A program made the position numbers and the translations under genes. A stretch of DNA of 9,096 nt from Caryophanales bacterium UBA5026 (GTDB lineage: Bacteria > Bacillota_I > Bacilli_A > RF39 > UBA660): NCBI GenBank assembly GCA_002416285.1, contig DICM01000024.1:1-9096 (forward strand), given 5' to 3'. The first letter of the stretch is position 1; each line of letters starts with the position of its first letter. Shown in pieces: positions 1 through 4,792 of the stretch. Below the pieces are notes generated by a model. It was given only the letters and a program-made list of their open reading frames with translations. It did no database searches and was not told the origin of the DNA.

Positions 1-20
1 ACCAACTGAGCTAATCCCCC
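1..20 (-). tRNA. tRNA 5' end (partial, cut by window edge; probably Ala)
   Basis: Read on the minus strand from 20 to 1, the bases fit a tRNA 5' half: a 7-nt acceptor strand GGGGGAT, then TA at positions 8-9, then a D-stem strand GCTC followed by the loop start AGTTGGT. The rest (anticodon, T arm) lies outside the window, so the isotype cannot be read. A G-rich acceptor with this D arm is most like tRNA-Ala, but Ile or Val cannot be excluded. A perfect consensus promoter sits just upstream, which strengthens the call. It is co-directional with the S1-domain gene and may also receive readthrough from it. Confidence 0.65.
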
Positions 21-38
21 ATGTACTGGACGTGATTA

Positions 39-67
39 ATTATAGCATCTAACAAAATCCCTGTCAA
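39..67 (-). promoter_or_regulatory. Perfect sigma-A promoter of the tRNA
   Basis: On the minus strand TTGACA (62-67) is separated by exactly 17 bp from TATAAT (39-44), and the -10 is preceded by TGC, giving an extended -10. Transcription should begin near 32, about a dozen bases before the tRNA 5' end at 20. The -35 hexamer contains the TGA stop codon (64-66) of the S1-domain gene. Confidence 0.85.
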
Positions 68-435
68 TAGGATTTATTGGGATTTTGCTTATTTTCTAAA
101 TTTTCCCGAATCCAAAAAGGAAGGTGATATGCAAGGGTTTGGAAACCATGTGGCGTCTCAACTATTTTTTTCTTACGCTTGATTGTTTTCTCTTGATAGG
201 TTATATTTTTGATACTTAATTTTAGCTGCCCTAATTTTTCATCAACAGACAAAATCTCCACTTGAATTGTTTCACCTATTTTTACATAATGAGAAGGATC
301 TCGTACAAATCCAGTTGATATTTCAGATATATGAATTAAACCACTATAATATTCATCAAATTTGACAAAAATACCGTAATTTTCAACTCCACTAACAACC
401 CCATTTACTATTTTTCCAACCTCGTATTTTCCCAT
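64..435 (-). CDS. cvfD: S1-domain RNA-binding protein, CvfD/YugI (GSP13) family
   Basis: A 123-residue cytoplasmic protein. Residues 1-76 form one S1 (OB-fold) RNA-binding domain with the usual landmarks: G(K)IVNGVVSGV, YGIFVKF, GLIHISEIS, IGETIQVEILSVD and LKLSIK. A basic linker (about 83-90) leads to a C-terminal motif around ETPHGFQTLAYHLPFWI (93-109), typical of the CvfD/YugI general-stress-protein-13 family rather than ribosomal S1. Members bind RNA or ribosomes and act as post-transcriptional regulators in other Bacillota; the role here is inferred. An ATG six codons upstream (451-453) is rejected because it forms part of the -10 box, while the ATG at 433-435 has a good Shine-Dalgarno AGAGGTG (440-446). 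The stop codon TGA lies inside the promoter of the downstream tRNA. Confidence 0.88.
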   Translation of the reverse strand: MGKYEVGKIVNGVVSGVENYGIFVKFDEYYSGLIHISEISTGFVRDPSHYVKIGETIQVEILSVDEKLGQLKLSIKNITYQEKTIKRKKKIVETPHGFQTLAYHLPFWIRENLENKQNPNKSY

Positions 436-451
436 AAGACACCTCTTTTTC

Positions 452-480
452 ATTATAACATAGAATAATACAAATAAAAA
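452..480 (-). promoter_or_regulatory. Promoter of the S1-domain gene
   Basis: On the minus strand an extended -10, TGTTATAAT, has its hexamer at 452-457. The -35 region at 475-480 (TTTTTA) is poor, so recognition probably relies on the TG extension. The predicted start of transcription is about 444-446, which leaves a leader of only about 10 nt that contains the ribosome binding site. Confidence 0.65.
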
Positions 481-483
481 GGG

Positions 484-512
484 TTTACCGTTTCATCAAC
501 TTGTTATATAAT
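484..512 (+). promoter_or_regulatory. Promoter of the NifU-like gene
   Basis: On the plus strand TTTACC (484-489) and TATAAT (507-512) are separated by 17 bp. Transcription is expected around 518-520, only about 10 nt before the ATG at 528, with the Shine-Dalgarno-like GGTGAT at 519-524. It points away from the S1-gene promoter, so both lie in one 92-bp divergent intergenic region. Confidence 0.65.
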
Positions 513-527
513 GAACTTGGTGATATT

Positions 528-794
528 ATGAGTAGAGAAGAACAAGAAAAAAAGATTATAGAAGTTTTAGATGTTTTACGTCCTTTCTTAATTAATGACG
601 GTGGAAATATAGAATTTGTAAAATATGAAGATCAAATTGTATACGTAAGACTTGGTGGAGCCTGCGCGAATTGTGGAATGATCGACTTCACTTTAAAAGA
701 TGGAATCGAGGCAGCTATTCAAGAAGAAGTTCCAGAAGTAAAAGAAGTAATTAATTTAGAATCATCTTCGGAGCCATTCGATTTCGGGGAGTAG
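528..794 (+). CDS. NifU C-terminal-domain (Nfu-type) Fe-S cluster protein
   Basis: An 88-residue protein consisting of a single NifU C-terminal domain, the length of stand-alone Nfu proteins such as Bacillus YutI. Visible landmarks are the N-terminal helix with LRPFLINDGGNIEFV (17-31), the strand VYVRLGGAC, the cluster-binding CANC (C46, C49) followed by MIDFTLKDGIE, and the VPEVKEV segment near the end. Such proteins bind a labile [4Fe-4S] cluster across a dimer through the CxxC and deliver it to apo-enzymes in the cytoplasm. A TTG start at 501 in the same frame is rejected because the -10 box lies inside that extension; ATG at 528 has GGTGAT at 519-524. It is the only plus-strand gene, and its last 33 bp overlap the 3' end of the convergent gene. 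One possible local client is the Cys-rich TrpRS encoded further right (inference only). Confidence 0.93.
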   Translation: MSREEQEKKIIEVLDVLRPFLINDGGNIEFVKYEDQIVYVRLGGACANCGMIDFTLKDGIEAAIQEEVPEVKEVINLESSSEPFDFGE

Positions 795-1652
795 GACATA
801 GTTTGATAAAAGAATATATAGTTTTTTTAGAAGAGCGACATAATCATCGCTTTTTTTGTTTATCTCAGCTAATTCCTCATCCTCTATCTCTCCATCCATC
901 ACTTTTTCAAACCGATCAAAGTAAAATGACGGATAAAACATACGTACAAAAAATGCATAGTAATCTTTCGCACTTAAATAATGTGTTTGAAAATATAAAG
1001 TTATCTCTTCAAATATATTTTCATCATATAAAAATGCATCTTTAAAATATTCTGCAATATCGCGTATACTTATATCTTGAACAAAATTAAGTGGATTATA
1101 CAATTCAAAGAAAGTGCTTTGCTTGTGTATTCTCCGGTGAACTATTCTTTTTGATTGTTTTTCAATGGTACGCGCTAAAATAATGCCATTTTCTGCAATT
1201 CCGACATAAAAACTAAAGCTTTTTCGAGCATTAGGATGACGTTTCCCAAATTGGCTAACTTGATACTCAAAATAATCAATTTTATTGCTCCAGAGGGTTC
1301 CCCAACCTAAAATTTCCTCATCATATGTAATATACTTTGTTGCCTCTTGAAAAGCAATTAAATCTTCTAATGTAATTTCTTTTTCGAGATCCGGAAGATA
1401 TTTTAAAATTAGATATGGCATATTGTTAACCGGGGTGATTAACTGACCATCTTTATTCGGGATAATCTGGTGTGTGTAAATTCCTCGCTGTAAGAGACGA
1501 ACACTCATATCATATTGGTGTTTTATATCTACATTTAGAAGAAATGGCATCAAAATATAGTTCTGATTCTGATATTCAAATTTTGTAATAGATCCATTTT
1601 GGTGAATCTCATCAGGAAGCAAGTTGTAATAATAATTAATAACATTCTTCAT
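762..1652 (-). CDS. YutH/CotS-like protein with degenerate kinase (APH) fold
   Basis: A 296-residue soluble protein with the layout of the aminoglycoside-phosphotransferase-like CotS/YutH family. The N-lobe (about 1-88) carries ITKFEYQNQNYILMPF and ends in PYLILKYLP, a plausible hinge strand. The C-lobe holds the region equivalent to the catalytic loop, IVHRRIH (170-176), followed by YNPLNFVQDISIRDIAEYFK (185-204). The usual HxD aspartate is replaced (H172-R-R), so catalysis is doubtful. In Bacillus YutH is linked to the spore coat, and as I recall yutH lies close to the NifU gene yutI, which agrees with this neighbourhood. Whether this organism sporulates cannot be seen here. The start ATG follows a strong AGGGGTGA (1657-1664). 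The 3' end overlaps the convergent NifU-like gene by 33 bp. The family call is from memory of motifs, without a search. Confidence 0.6.
   Translation of the reverse strand: MKNVINYYYNLLPDEIHQNGSITKFEYQNQNYILMPFLLNVDIKHQYDMSVRLLQRGIYTHQIIPNKDGQLITPVNNMPYLILKYLPDLEKEITLEDLIAFQEATKYITYDEEILGWGTLWSNKIDYFEYQVSQFGKRHPNARKSFSFYVGIAENGIILARTIEKQSKRIVHRRIHKQSTFFELYNPLNFVQDISIRDIAEYFKDAFLYDENIFEEITLYFQTHYLSAKDYYAFFVRMFYPSFYFDRFEKVMDGEIEDEELAEINKKSDDYVALLKKLYILLSNYVLLPEIEWLRR
831..857 (+). terminator. Intrinsic terminator of the NifU-like gene
   Basis: AAGAGCGA (831-838) pairs with TCGCTTTT (847-854), with one G-U pair and an 8-nt loop, and seven T residues run from 851 to 857. It sits 37 bp after the TAG stop, inside the antisense-oriented coding region of the convergent pseudokinase-like gene. 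Confidence 0.75.
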
Positions 1653-1675
1653 AGATTCACCCCTATCAAATTTTA

Positions 1676-1705
1676 TGTATAAAAAAAAGAAATATAACTG
1701 CTCAA
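1676..1705 (-). promoter_or_regulatory. Weak candidate promoter of the YutH-like gene
   Basis: On the minus strand TTGAGC (1700-1705) and TATACA (1676-1681) are separated by 18 bp. The -35 overlaps the T-tract of the preceding terminator, which would otherwise leave the gene without a transcript. The match is imperfect and the region is A/T-rich, so chance resemblance is possible. Confidence 0.35.
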
Positions 1706-1726
1706 AAAAAGGAACTTACGTTCCTT
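1704..1726 (-). terminator. Intrinsic terminator of the coiled-coil protein gene
   Basis: On the minus strand AAGGAAC pairs with GTTCCTT around a GTAA loop (7 bp, 1709-1726), and the T-tract spans 1710-1704. The first stem bases are the last two bases of the gene's TAA stop codon (1725-1727), so the stop codon lies on the hairpin. Confidence 0.85.
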
Positions 1727-2780
1727 AATCTACTAATTTTTTGATTTCACTCCACTTGACTTGATATCGTTCTATTTCTGATTTCAACTGTTCAACATTT
1801 TGTGAAAGCTCTTCGTTTATTTTTTGAAGATTATTAATTTCTTCTTTCATTGTTTTATTTTCTTCATTTAACGTCATAAAACGTCTTTCTTGAATTTCAA
1901 TTTGTTCTTTTAACGTCTGATAAACTCCCTCTGCTTCTACAGTAGAATCATCATTAGAATTGTTTAAAATTGGCTGGTCTTCAAATTCTGTTGGAATATA
2001 ATTCGAAGTATCTGGAGCTGATTCTACAATTGGTTCTTCAACTGTTGAAATTGGTTCCTCATTAAAAATTTGATTTGGATCTTCTACAGGTACATCAACT
2101 TCCTGAATTTCTTCTACATTTTCAGGTTCCTCTAAGTTAGGAAGTGGTGTAATTTCTGGAGATGCTGCAAAATCAGTTTCCTCAATTGGTTCCTCAACTT
2201 TAGTTTCTTCGGCAACATCATTCATCTCTGGTACTGGTGCAGGTGTAATTTCTTCAATTACAGGATTTTCAGCAGATGGTGTAACTTCTTCTTCAACATT
2301 GTCTACTGTCGGTACTGGTGGAACTTCTTCAGCTATTGGTTCTAAAGCAATTGGCTGTTCTGAAACCACTGGATCAGCTACTGGAGTTGCAACATTTTCA
2401 ACTGGTGATTCTTCATTATTTTCAAGTATTTCAACAATTGGACGCGCCAACTTAAATACACGAGCATCGGCAACGTAAAGCCCATTTACTTCTTCTACAT
2501 CTAAATCCTGGAATGAGCGAATTGCTCCTTTTTTAATTTCTTTAATAATCTGACGAATATCCTGTTTTAAATCAGCCCATTCTTGATCATCTCGAATTGT
2601 TTGCAAAATAGGACTTCCAAGTTCTTGCATTTCTTTTACAACATATAAAGTTTGATAATTATTTTCATCAAATTCACCCATCGTATAGATTAAATATTTA
2701 CTATCTTTAAACGCAAAATAGCGAACTACGTCCACTTCTTGCTCTGTATTATTTTTCATCACTAAAAATATTTTCTTCAC
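1725..2780 (-). CDS. Acidic Pro/Glu-rich protein with DUF1292-like N-terminus and C-terminal coiled coil
   Basis: A 351-residue protein of unknown function with no signal peptide or membrane segment. Residues 1-120 form a compact domain with KYLIYTMGEFDENNYQTLYVV (28-48) and a later DDQEWADLKQDI, a pattern that resembles the DUF1292 family (low certainty). Residues about 121-285 are low-complexity and rich in E, P and V, with recurring EEP, VEEP and EEI units. Residues about 286-346 have the heptad-like spacing of a coiled coil (EEINNLQKINEELSQNVEQL). This suggests a folded head, a disordered acidic spacer and an oligomerising tail. The longest frame starts at GTG 2787-2789, but that codon lies inside the Shine-Dalgarno AAGGGTGAT, so I place the start at the GTG at 2778-2780. 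It is flanked by its own promoter and terminator, so it is monocistronic. Confidence 0.75.
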   Translation of the reverse strand: MKKIFLVMKNNTEQEVDVVRYFAFKDSKYLIYTMGEFDENNYQTLYVVKEMQELGSPILQTIRDDQEWADLKQDIRQIIKEIKKGAIRSFQDLDVEEVNGLYVADARVFKLARPIVEILENNEESPVENVATPVADPVVSEQPIALEPIAEEVPPVPTVDNVEEEVTPSAENPVIEEITPAPVPEMNDVAEETKVEEPIEETDFAASPEITPLPNLEEPENVEEIQEVDVPVEDPNQIFNEEPISTVEEPIVESAPDTSNYIPTEFEDQPILNNSNDDSTVEAEGVYQTLKEQIEIQERRFMTLNEENKTMKEEINNLQKINEELSQNVEQLKSEIERYQVKWSEIKKLVD

Positions 2781-2815
2781 TATAATCACCCTTTTTTATT
2801 CTTTACCCTGTAAAC

Positions 2816-2843
2816 ATTATAACAAAAATATATGTTTTTACAA
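2816..2843 (-). promoter_or_regulatory. Promoter of the coiled-coil protein gene
   Basis: On the minus strand the extended -10 TGTTATAAT has its hexamer at 2816-2821, and TTGTAA at 2838-2843 serves as -35 with a 16-bp spacer. It gives a leader of about 30 nt that ends in the AAGGGTGAT ribosome binding site. Confidence 0.7.
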
Positions 2844-2869
2844 CTATTTTTGGAAATTTTTTGAAATAA

Positions 2870-3262
2870 TTAAACTTGATGAGGCGCTAAGAACGAAAAA
2901 AACTCAATATTTCGCAAAATACCAAATAGAATGGCGATGATTATTAAAATATACCAAAACCAATTCGGAATTTTCTTAAGCCAGATATCAGCTTTGCTTT
3001 TCAACCAGCAATAATAATGATGAACTCCTATAAAAAGGAACAGAGGTAATAATATCATAACTAAAGAATTGTATGCGAAAGCTTGTTTTATATCTCCATG
3101 TAATAATGCAAAAATCATTCTCGTAATTCCGCATCCCGGGCAATAATATCCAGTAATTTCTTCAAAAAGACATGGGATTTTTAATGGAATTACTTCGTAT
3201 AGAAAAATAGACGGTATCCCCACAGAAATGATCAAAATACTAGCTAATATTCGCTTCTTCAT
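2870..3262 (-). CDS. DUF2752 family membrane protein
   Basis: A 130-residue integral membrane protein of the DUF2752 family. The defining motif CPGCGITRM is present (C41, C44, R48), followed by the family's short helix FALLHGDIKQAFAYN. Three hydrophobic stretches are visible: 5-23, about 66-84 and about 100-117. An LRN triad (117-119) follows the last one. The function of the family is not established; the paired cysteines suggest metal binding or redox chemistry, but that is inference. The start ATG follows a strong AGGAGGA (3267-3273). It is the last gene of the trpS - DUF4234 - DUF2752 unit, 33 bp after the previous stop, with a weak hairpin between them. No convincing terminator is visible after its stop. 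Confidence 0.9.
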   Translation of the reverse strand: MKKRILASILIISVGIPSIFLYEVIPLKIPCLFEEITGYYCPGCGITRMIFALLHGDIKQAFAYNSLVMILLPLFLFIGVHHYYCWLKSKADIWLKKIPNWFWYILIIIAILFGILRNIEFFSFLAPHQV

Positions 3263-3276
3263 ATATTCCTCCTAAC

Positions 3277-3297
3277 AAAAAACTGCCTAAGCAGCTT
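3277..3297 (-). terminator. Weak hairpin with T-tract between the DUF4234 and DUF2752 genes
   Basis: On the minus strand CTGC pairs with GCAG around a TTAG loop (3283-3294), with flanking A-T pairs beyond one mismatch, followed by six T residues (3282-3277). It starts at the TAA stop of the DUF4234 gene and ends only a few bases before the Shine-Dalgarno of the DUF2752 gene. With a 4-bp core stem it is more likely a partial terminator or attenuator, or an mRNA end signal, than a complete stop. Confidence 0.4.
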
Positions 3298-3643
3298 ATG
3301 CATCCTCGCGCGCAATTTCATTTAACTCTGATTGCATCATACAACGGTTAACAATACCAAGTCCAATGATTTCTAAAATTAAATATAATACGGAATTATC
3401 AGATGCTCTCATGTCGCGACTTAATTTCGCTTCATAAAGCAATTTCCCCATTTTGTAGCTCCAATAAATACCATAAATTCCACAGGTAATCAAAGTAAGT
3501 AGGAATGCCATTCCTCCTGAAACACTCTGGTCATCGCTGACATATCCAACATCATCTGTTATCGTAATAAACCATACAACGCCGTAGATACCACAAGTAA
3601 GTATGGTTAAGATTAAACAAGTAGCAATATTTCTTTCTCTCAT
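3296..3643 (-). CDS. DUF4234 family membrane protein
   Basis: A 115-residue membrane protein of the DUF4234 type. It contains an internal duplication: LTILTCGIYGVVW (12-24) and LTLITCGIYGIYW (49-61) are near copies, each in a hydrophobic helix. A third hydrophobic segment lies at about 84-100. The C-terminus (QSELNEIAREDA) is hydrophilic. The biochemical function is unknown. A possible ATG at 3656-3658, two bases after the trpS stop, is rejected because it lacks a ribosome binding site, whereas the ATG at 3641-3643 has AAGGAG (3650-3655) at ideal spacing. The 17-bp gap to trpS without a promoter implies co-transcription. The pairing with a DUF2752 gene suggests that the two small membrane proteins work together (inference). 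Confidence 0.85.
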   Translation of the reverse strand: MRERNIATCLILTILTCGIYGVVWFITITDDVGYVSDDQSVSGGMAFLLTLITCGIYGIYWSYKMGKLLYEAKLSRDMRASDNSVLYLILEIIGLGIVNRCMMQSELNEIAREDA

Positions 3644-3660
3644 AATTTTCTCCTTCATCG

Positions 3661-4674
3661 CTATTCATCAAAGTAATTAATTTTCATACTTTGTCGAACT
3701 TTTTTCATAACTTCTTTTGCCTTTTCACGGGCTTTTTTAGTGCCCTCTATCAAAACCTCATCTACTATTTCCGGGTGAGATTCATAATACTTTCTTTTTT
3801 CTCGGATTGGTTTTAAATATTCACTCATTGCAGCAGTTAATTCTTTTTTACATGCTACACAGCCACGTTCTCCCTTTTTACATTCAGAACAAACCGTTTC
3901 AACATTTTTTTGATTTACCAACTTGTGATAGTAATAAACCATGCATACTTCTGGATCAGCAGGATCATTTGCTCTAATCTTATTTGGATCCGTTAAAGCA
4001 CTCTTCACTTTACTAGCAATAGTTTCCTCATCATCGGATAAATAAATGGCATTTCCTAAGCTTTTTCCCATTTTATCATTTCCATCTAGACCTTTTATTC
4101 TAGTATTTTCACTCAATAATGGTTCTGGCTCGATTAATGTTTCTCCGTAAATATGATTAAATTTTCGAACGATTTCACGACATTGTTCAATAAGTGGAAG
4201 TTGATCTTCTCCTACTGGAATCACTTCTCCCATGAATGCTGTAATATCAGCAGCTTGACTAACTGGATACCCTACAAATCCATAAGTCACACCCTCACCA
4301 TTTTCACCAAACAAGGCTTTTTTCTGCTTGATCTCTGTTTTCACAGTAGGATTTCGCATTAATCTTGGCATAGTAACTAAATTTGAATAATAAACAGTGA
4401 GTTCCGCAATCTCAGGTATCATTGATTGTATAAAGATTGTAGATTTATTTGGATCAATTCCAGCTGCTAAATAATCAATGGCAACCTCTCTAACATTGTC
4501 ATGAACCTTGATAGGATTATCATAATTATCAGTTAATGCTTGAACATCCGCTATTTCAAAGTGGCAATCATAGTTCTCTTGTAATTGAACCCAATTTTGT
4601 AAAGCTCCTAAAAAGTGGCCGATGTGTAATTTTCCGGTTGGTCTCATGCCAGATAAAATTGTCTTTTTACTCAT
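3661..4674 (-). CDS. trpS: Tryptophanyl-tRNA synthetase with Fe-S-type cysteine motif
   Basis: A class Ic synthetase of 337 residues that charges tRNA-Trp with tryptophan using ATP in the cytoplasm. The Rossmann-fold signatures are GMRPTGKLHIGHFLGAL (9-25, containing the HIGH motif 17-20) and KMGKS (201-205, a KMSKS variant with Gly for Ser). The conserved YGFVGYPVSQAADI and VGEDQLPLIEQCR segments are intact. In the C-terminal helical domain C244, C265, C272 and C275 form C-x20-C-x6-C-x2-C, with an extra C262. This closely resembles the C-x22-C-x6-C-x2-C set that binds a [4Fe-4S] cluster in Thermotoga maritima TrpRS. The start ATG follows AGAGGAA (4680-4686). It is the first gene of a three-gene operon. 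The leader is too short for a T-box riboswitch. Confidence 0.97.
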   Translation of the reverse strand: MSKKTILSGMRPTGKLHIGHFLGALQNWVQLQENYDCHFEIADVQALTDNYDNPIKVHDNVREVAIDYLAAGIDPNKSTIFIQSMIPEIAELTVYYSNLVTMPRLMRNPTVKTEIKQKKALFGENGEGVTYGFVGYPVSQAADITAFMGEVIPVGEDQLPLIEQCREIVRKFNHIYGETLIEPEPLLSENTRIKGLDGNDKMGKSLGNAIYLSDDEETIASKVKSALTDPNKIRANDPADPEVCMVYYYHKLVNQKNVETVCSECKKGERGCVACKKELTAAMSEYLKPIREKRKYYESHPEIVDEVLIEGTKKAREKAKEVMKKVRQSMKINYFDE

Positions 4675-4704
4675 ATGGATTCCTCTCTTCTTTATATCAC
4701 TTTA

Positions 4705-4733
4705 AGTATACCATAGTAAACTCCAAAATGAAA
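4705..4733 (-). promoter_or_regulatory. Promoter of the trpS operon
   Basis: On the minus strand the extended -10 TGGTATACT has its hexamer at 4705-4710. The corresponding -35 at 4728-4733 (TTTCAT) is weak with a 17-bp spacer. It lies between the terminator of the upstream operon and the trpS ribosome binding site, leaving a leader of about 25 nt. Confidence 0.55.
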
Positions 4734-4751
4734 ATAATTTTTGTACTATCT

Positions 4752-4790
4752 AAAAAAATGATATTCGAATAATCAACCGAATATCATTTT
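4752..4790 (-). terminator. Strong intrinsic terminator of the secA operon
   Basis: A 13-bp perfect inverted repeat pairs 4755-4767 with 4778-4790 (core TGATATTCG / CGAATATCA) around a 10-nt loop. On the minus strand it ends in seven T residues (4758-4752). It begins two bases after the TAA stop of the last gene. On the plus strand only four T residues follow, and there is no plus-strand gene to terminate. Confidence 0.9.
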
Positions 4791-4792
4791 AA

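Noticed and set aside
803..1045. Plus-strand open frame of 80 codons after the NifU-like gene
   Set aside because: It lies entirely antisense to the YutH-like gene, begins before the NifU-like gene's terminator hairpin, and its composition is that of a shadow frame.
2000..2440. Recurring TTCTTCAA/GGTTCCTC-like nucleotide units suggesting a repeat array or CRISPR
   Set aside because: They are irregular in length and spacing and correspond to the Glu/Pro/Val-rich spacer of the encoded protein; there are no constant repeats with unique spacers.
2822..2869. Terminator for the trpS operon after the DUF2752 gene
   Set aside because: Only A/T-rich runs are present; no stem with G-C pairs followed by T residues could be drawn, so no terminator is claimed.
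4755..4790. 13-bp perfect inverted repeat as a protein-binding operator or attachment site
   Set aside because: Its position right after a stop codon and its T-tract on the minus strand are fully explained by intrinsic termination.
4675..4792. T-box or tryptophan riboswitch in front of trpS
   Set aside because: Only about 118 bp are available and most of it is the upstream operon's terminator; the predicted leader is about 25 nt, with no specifier loop or T-box sequence.
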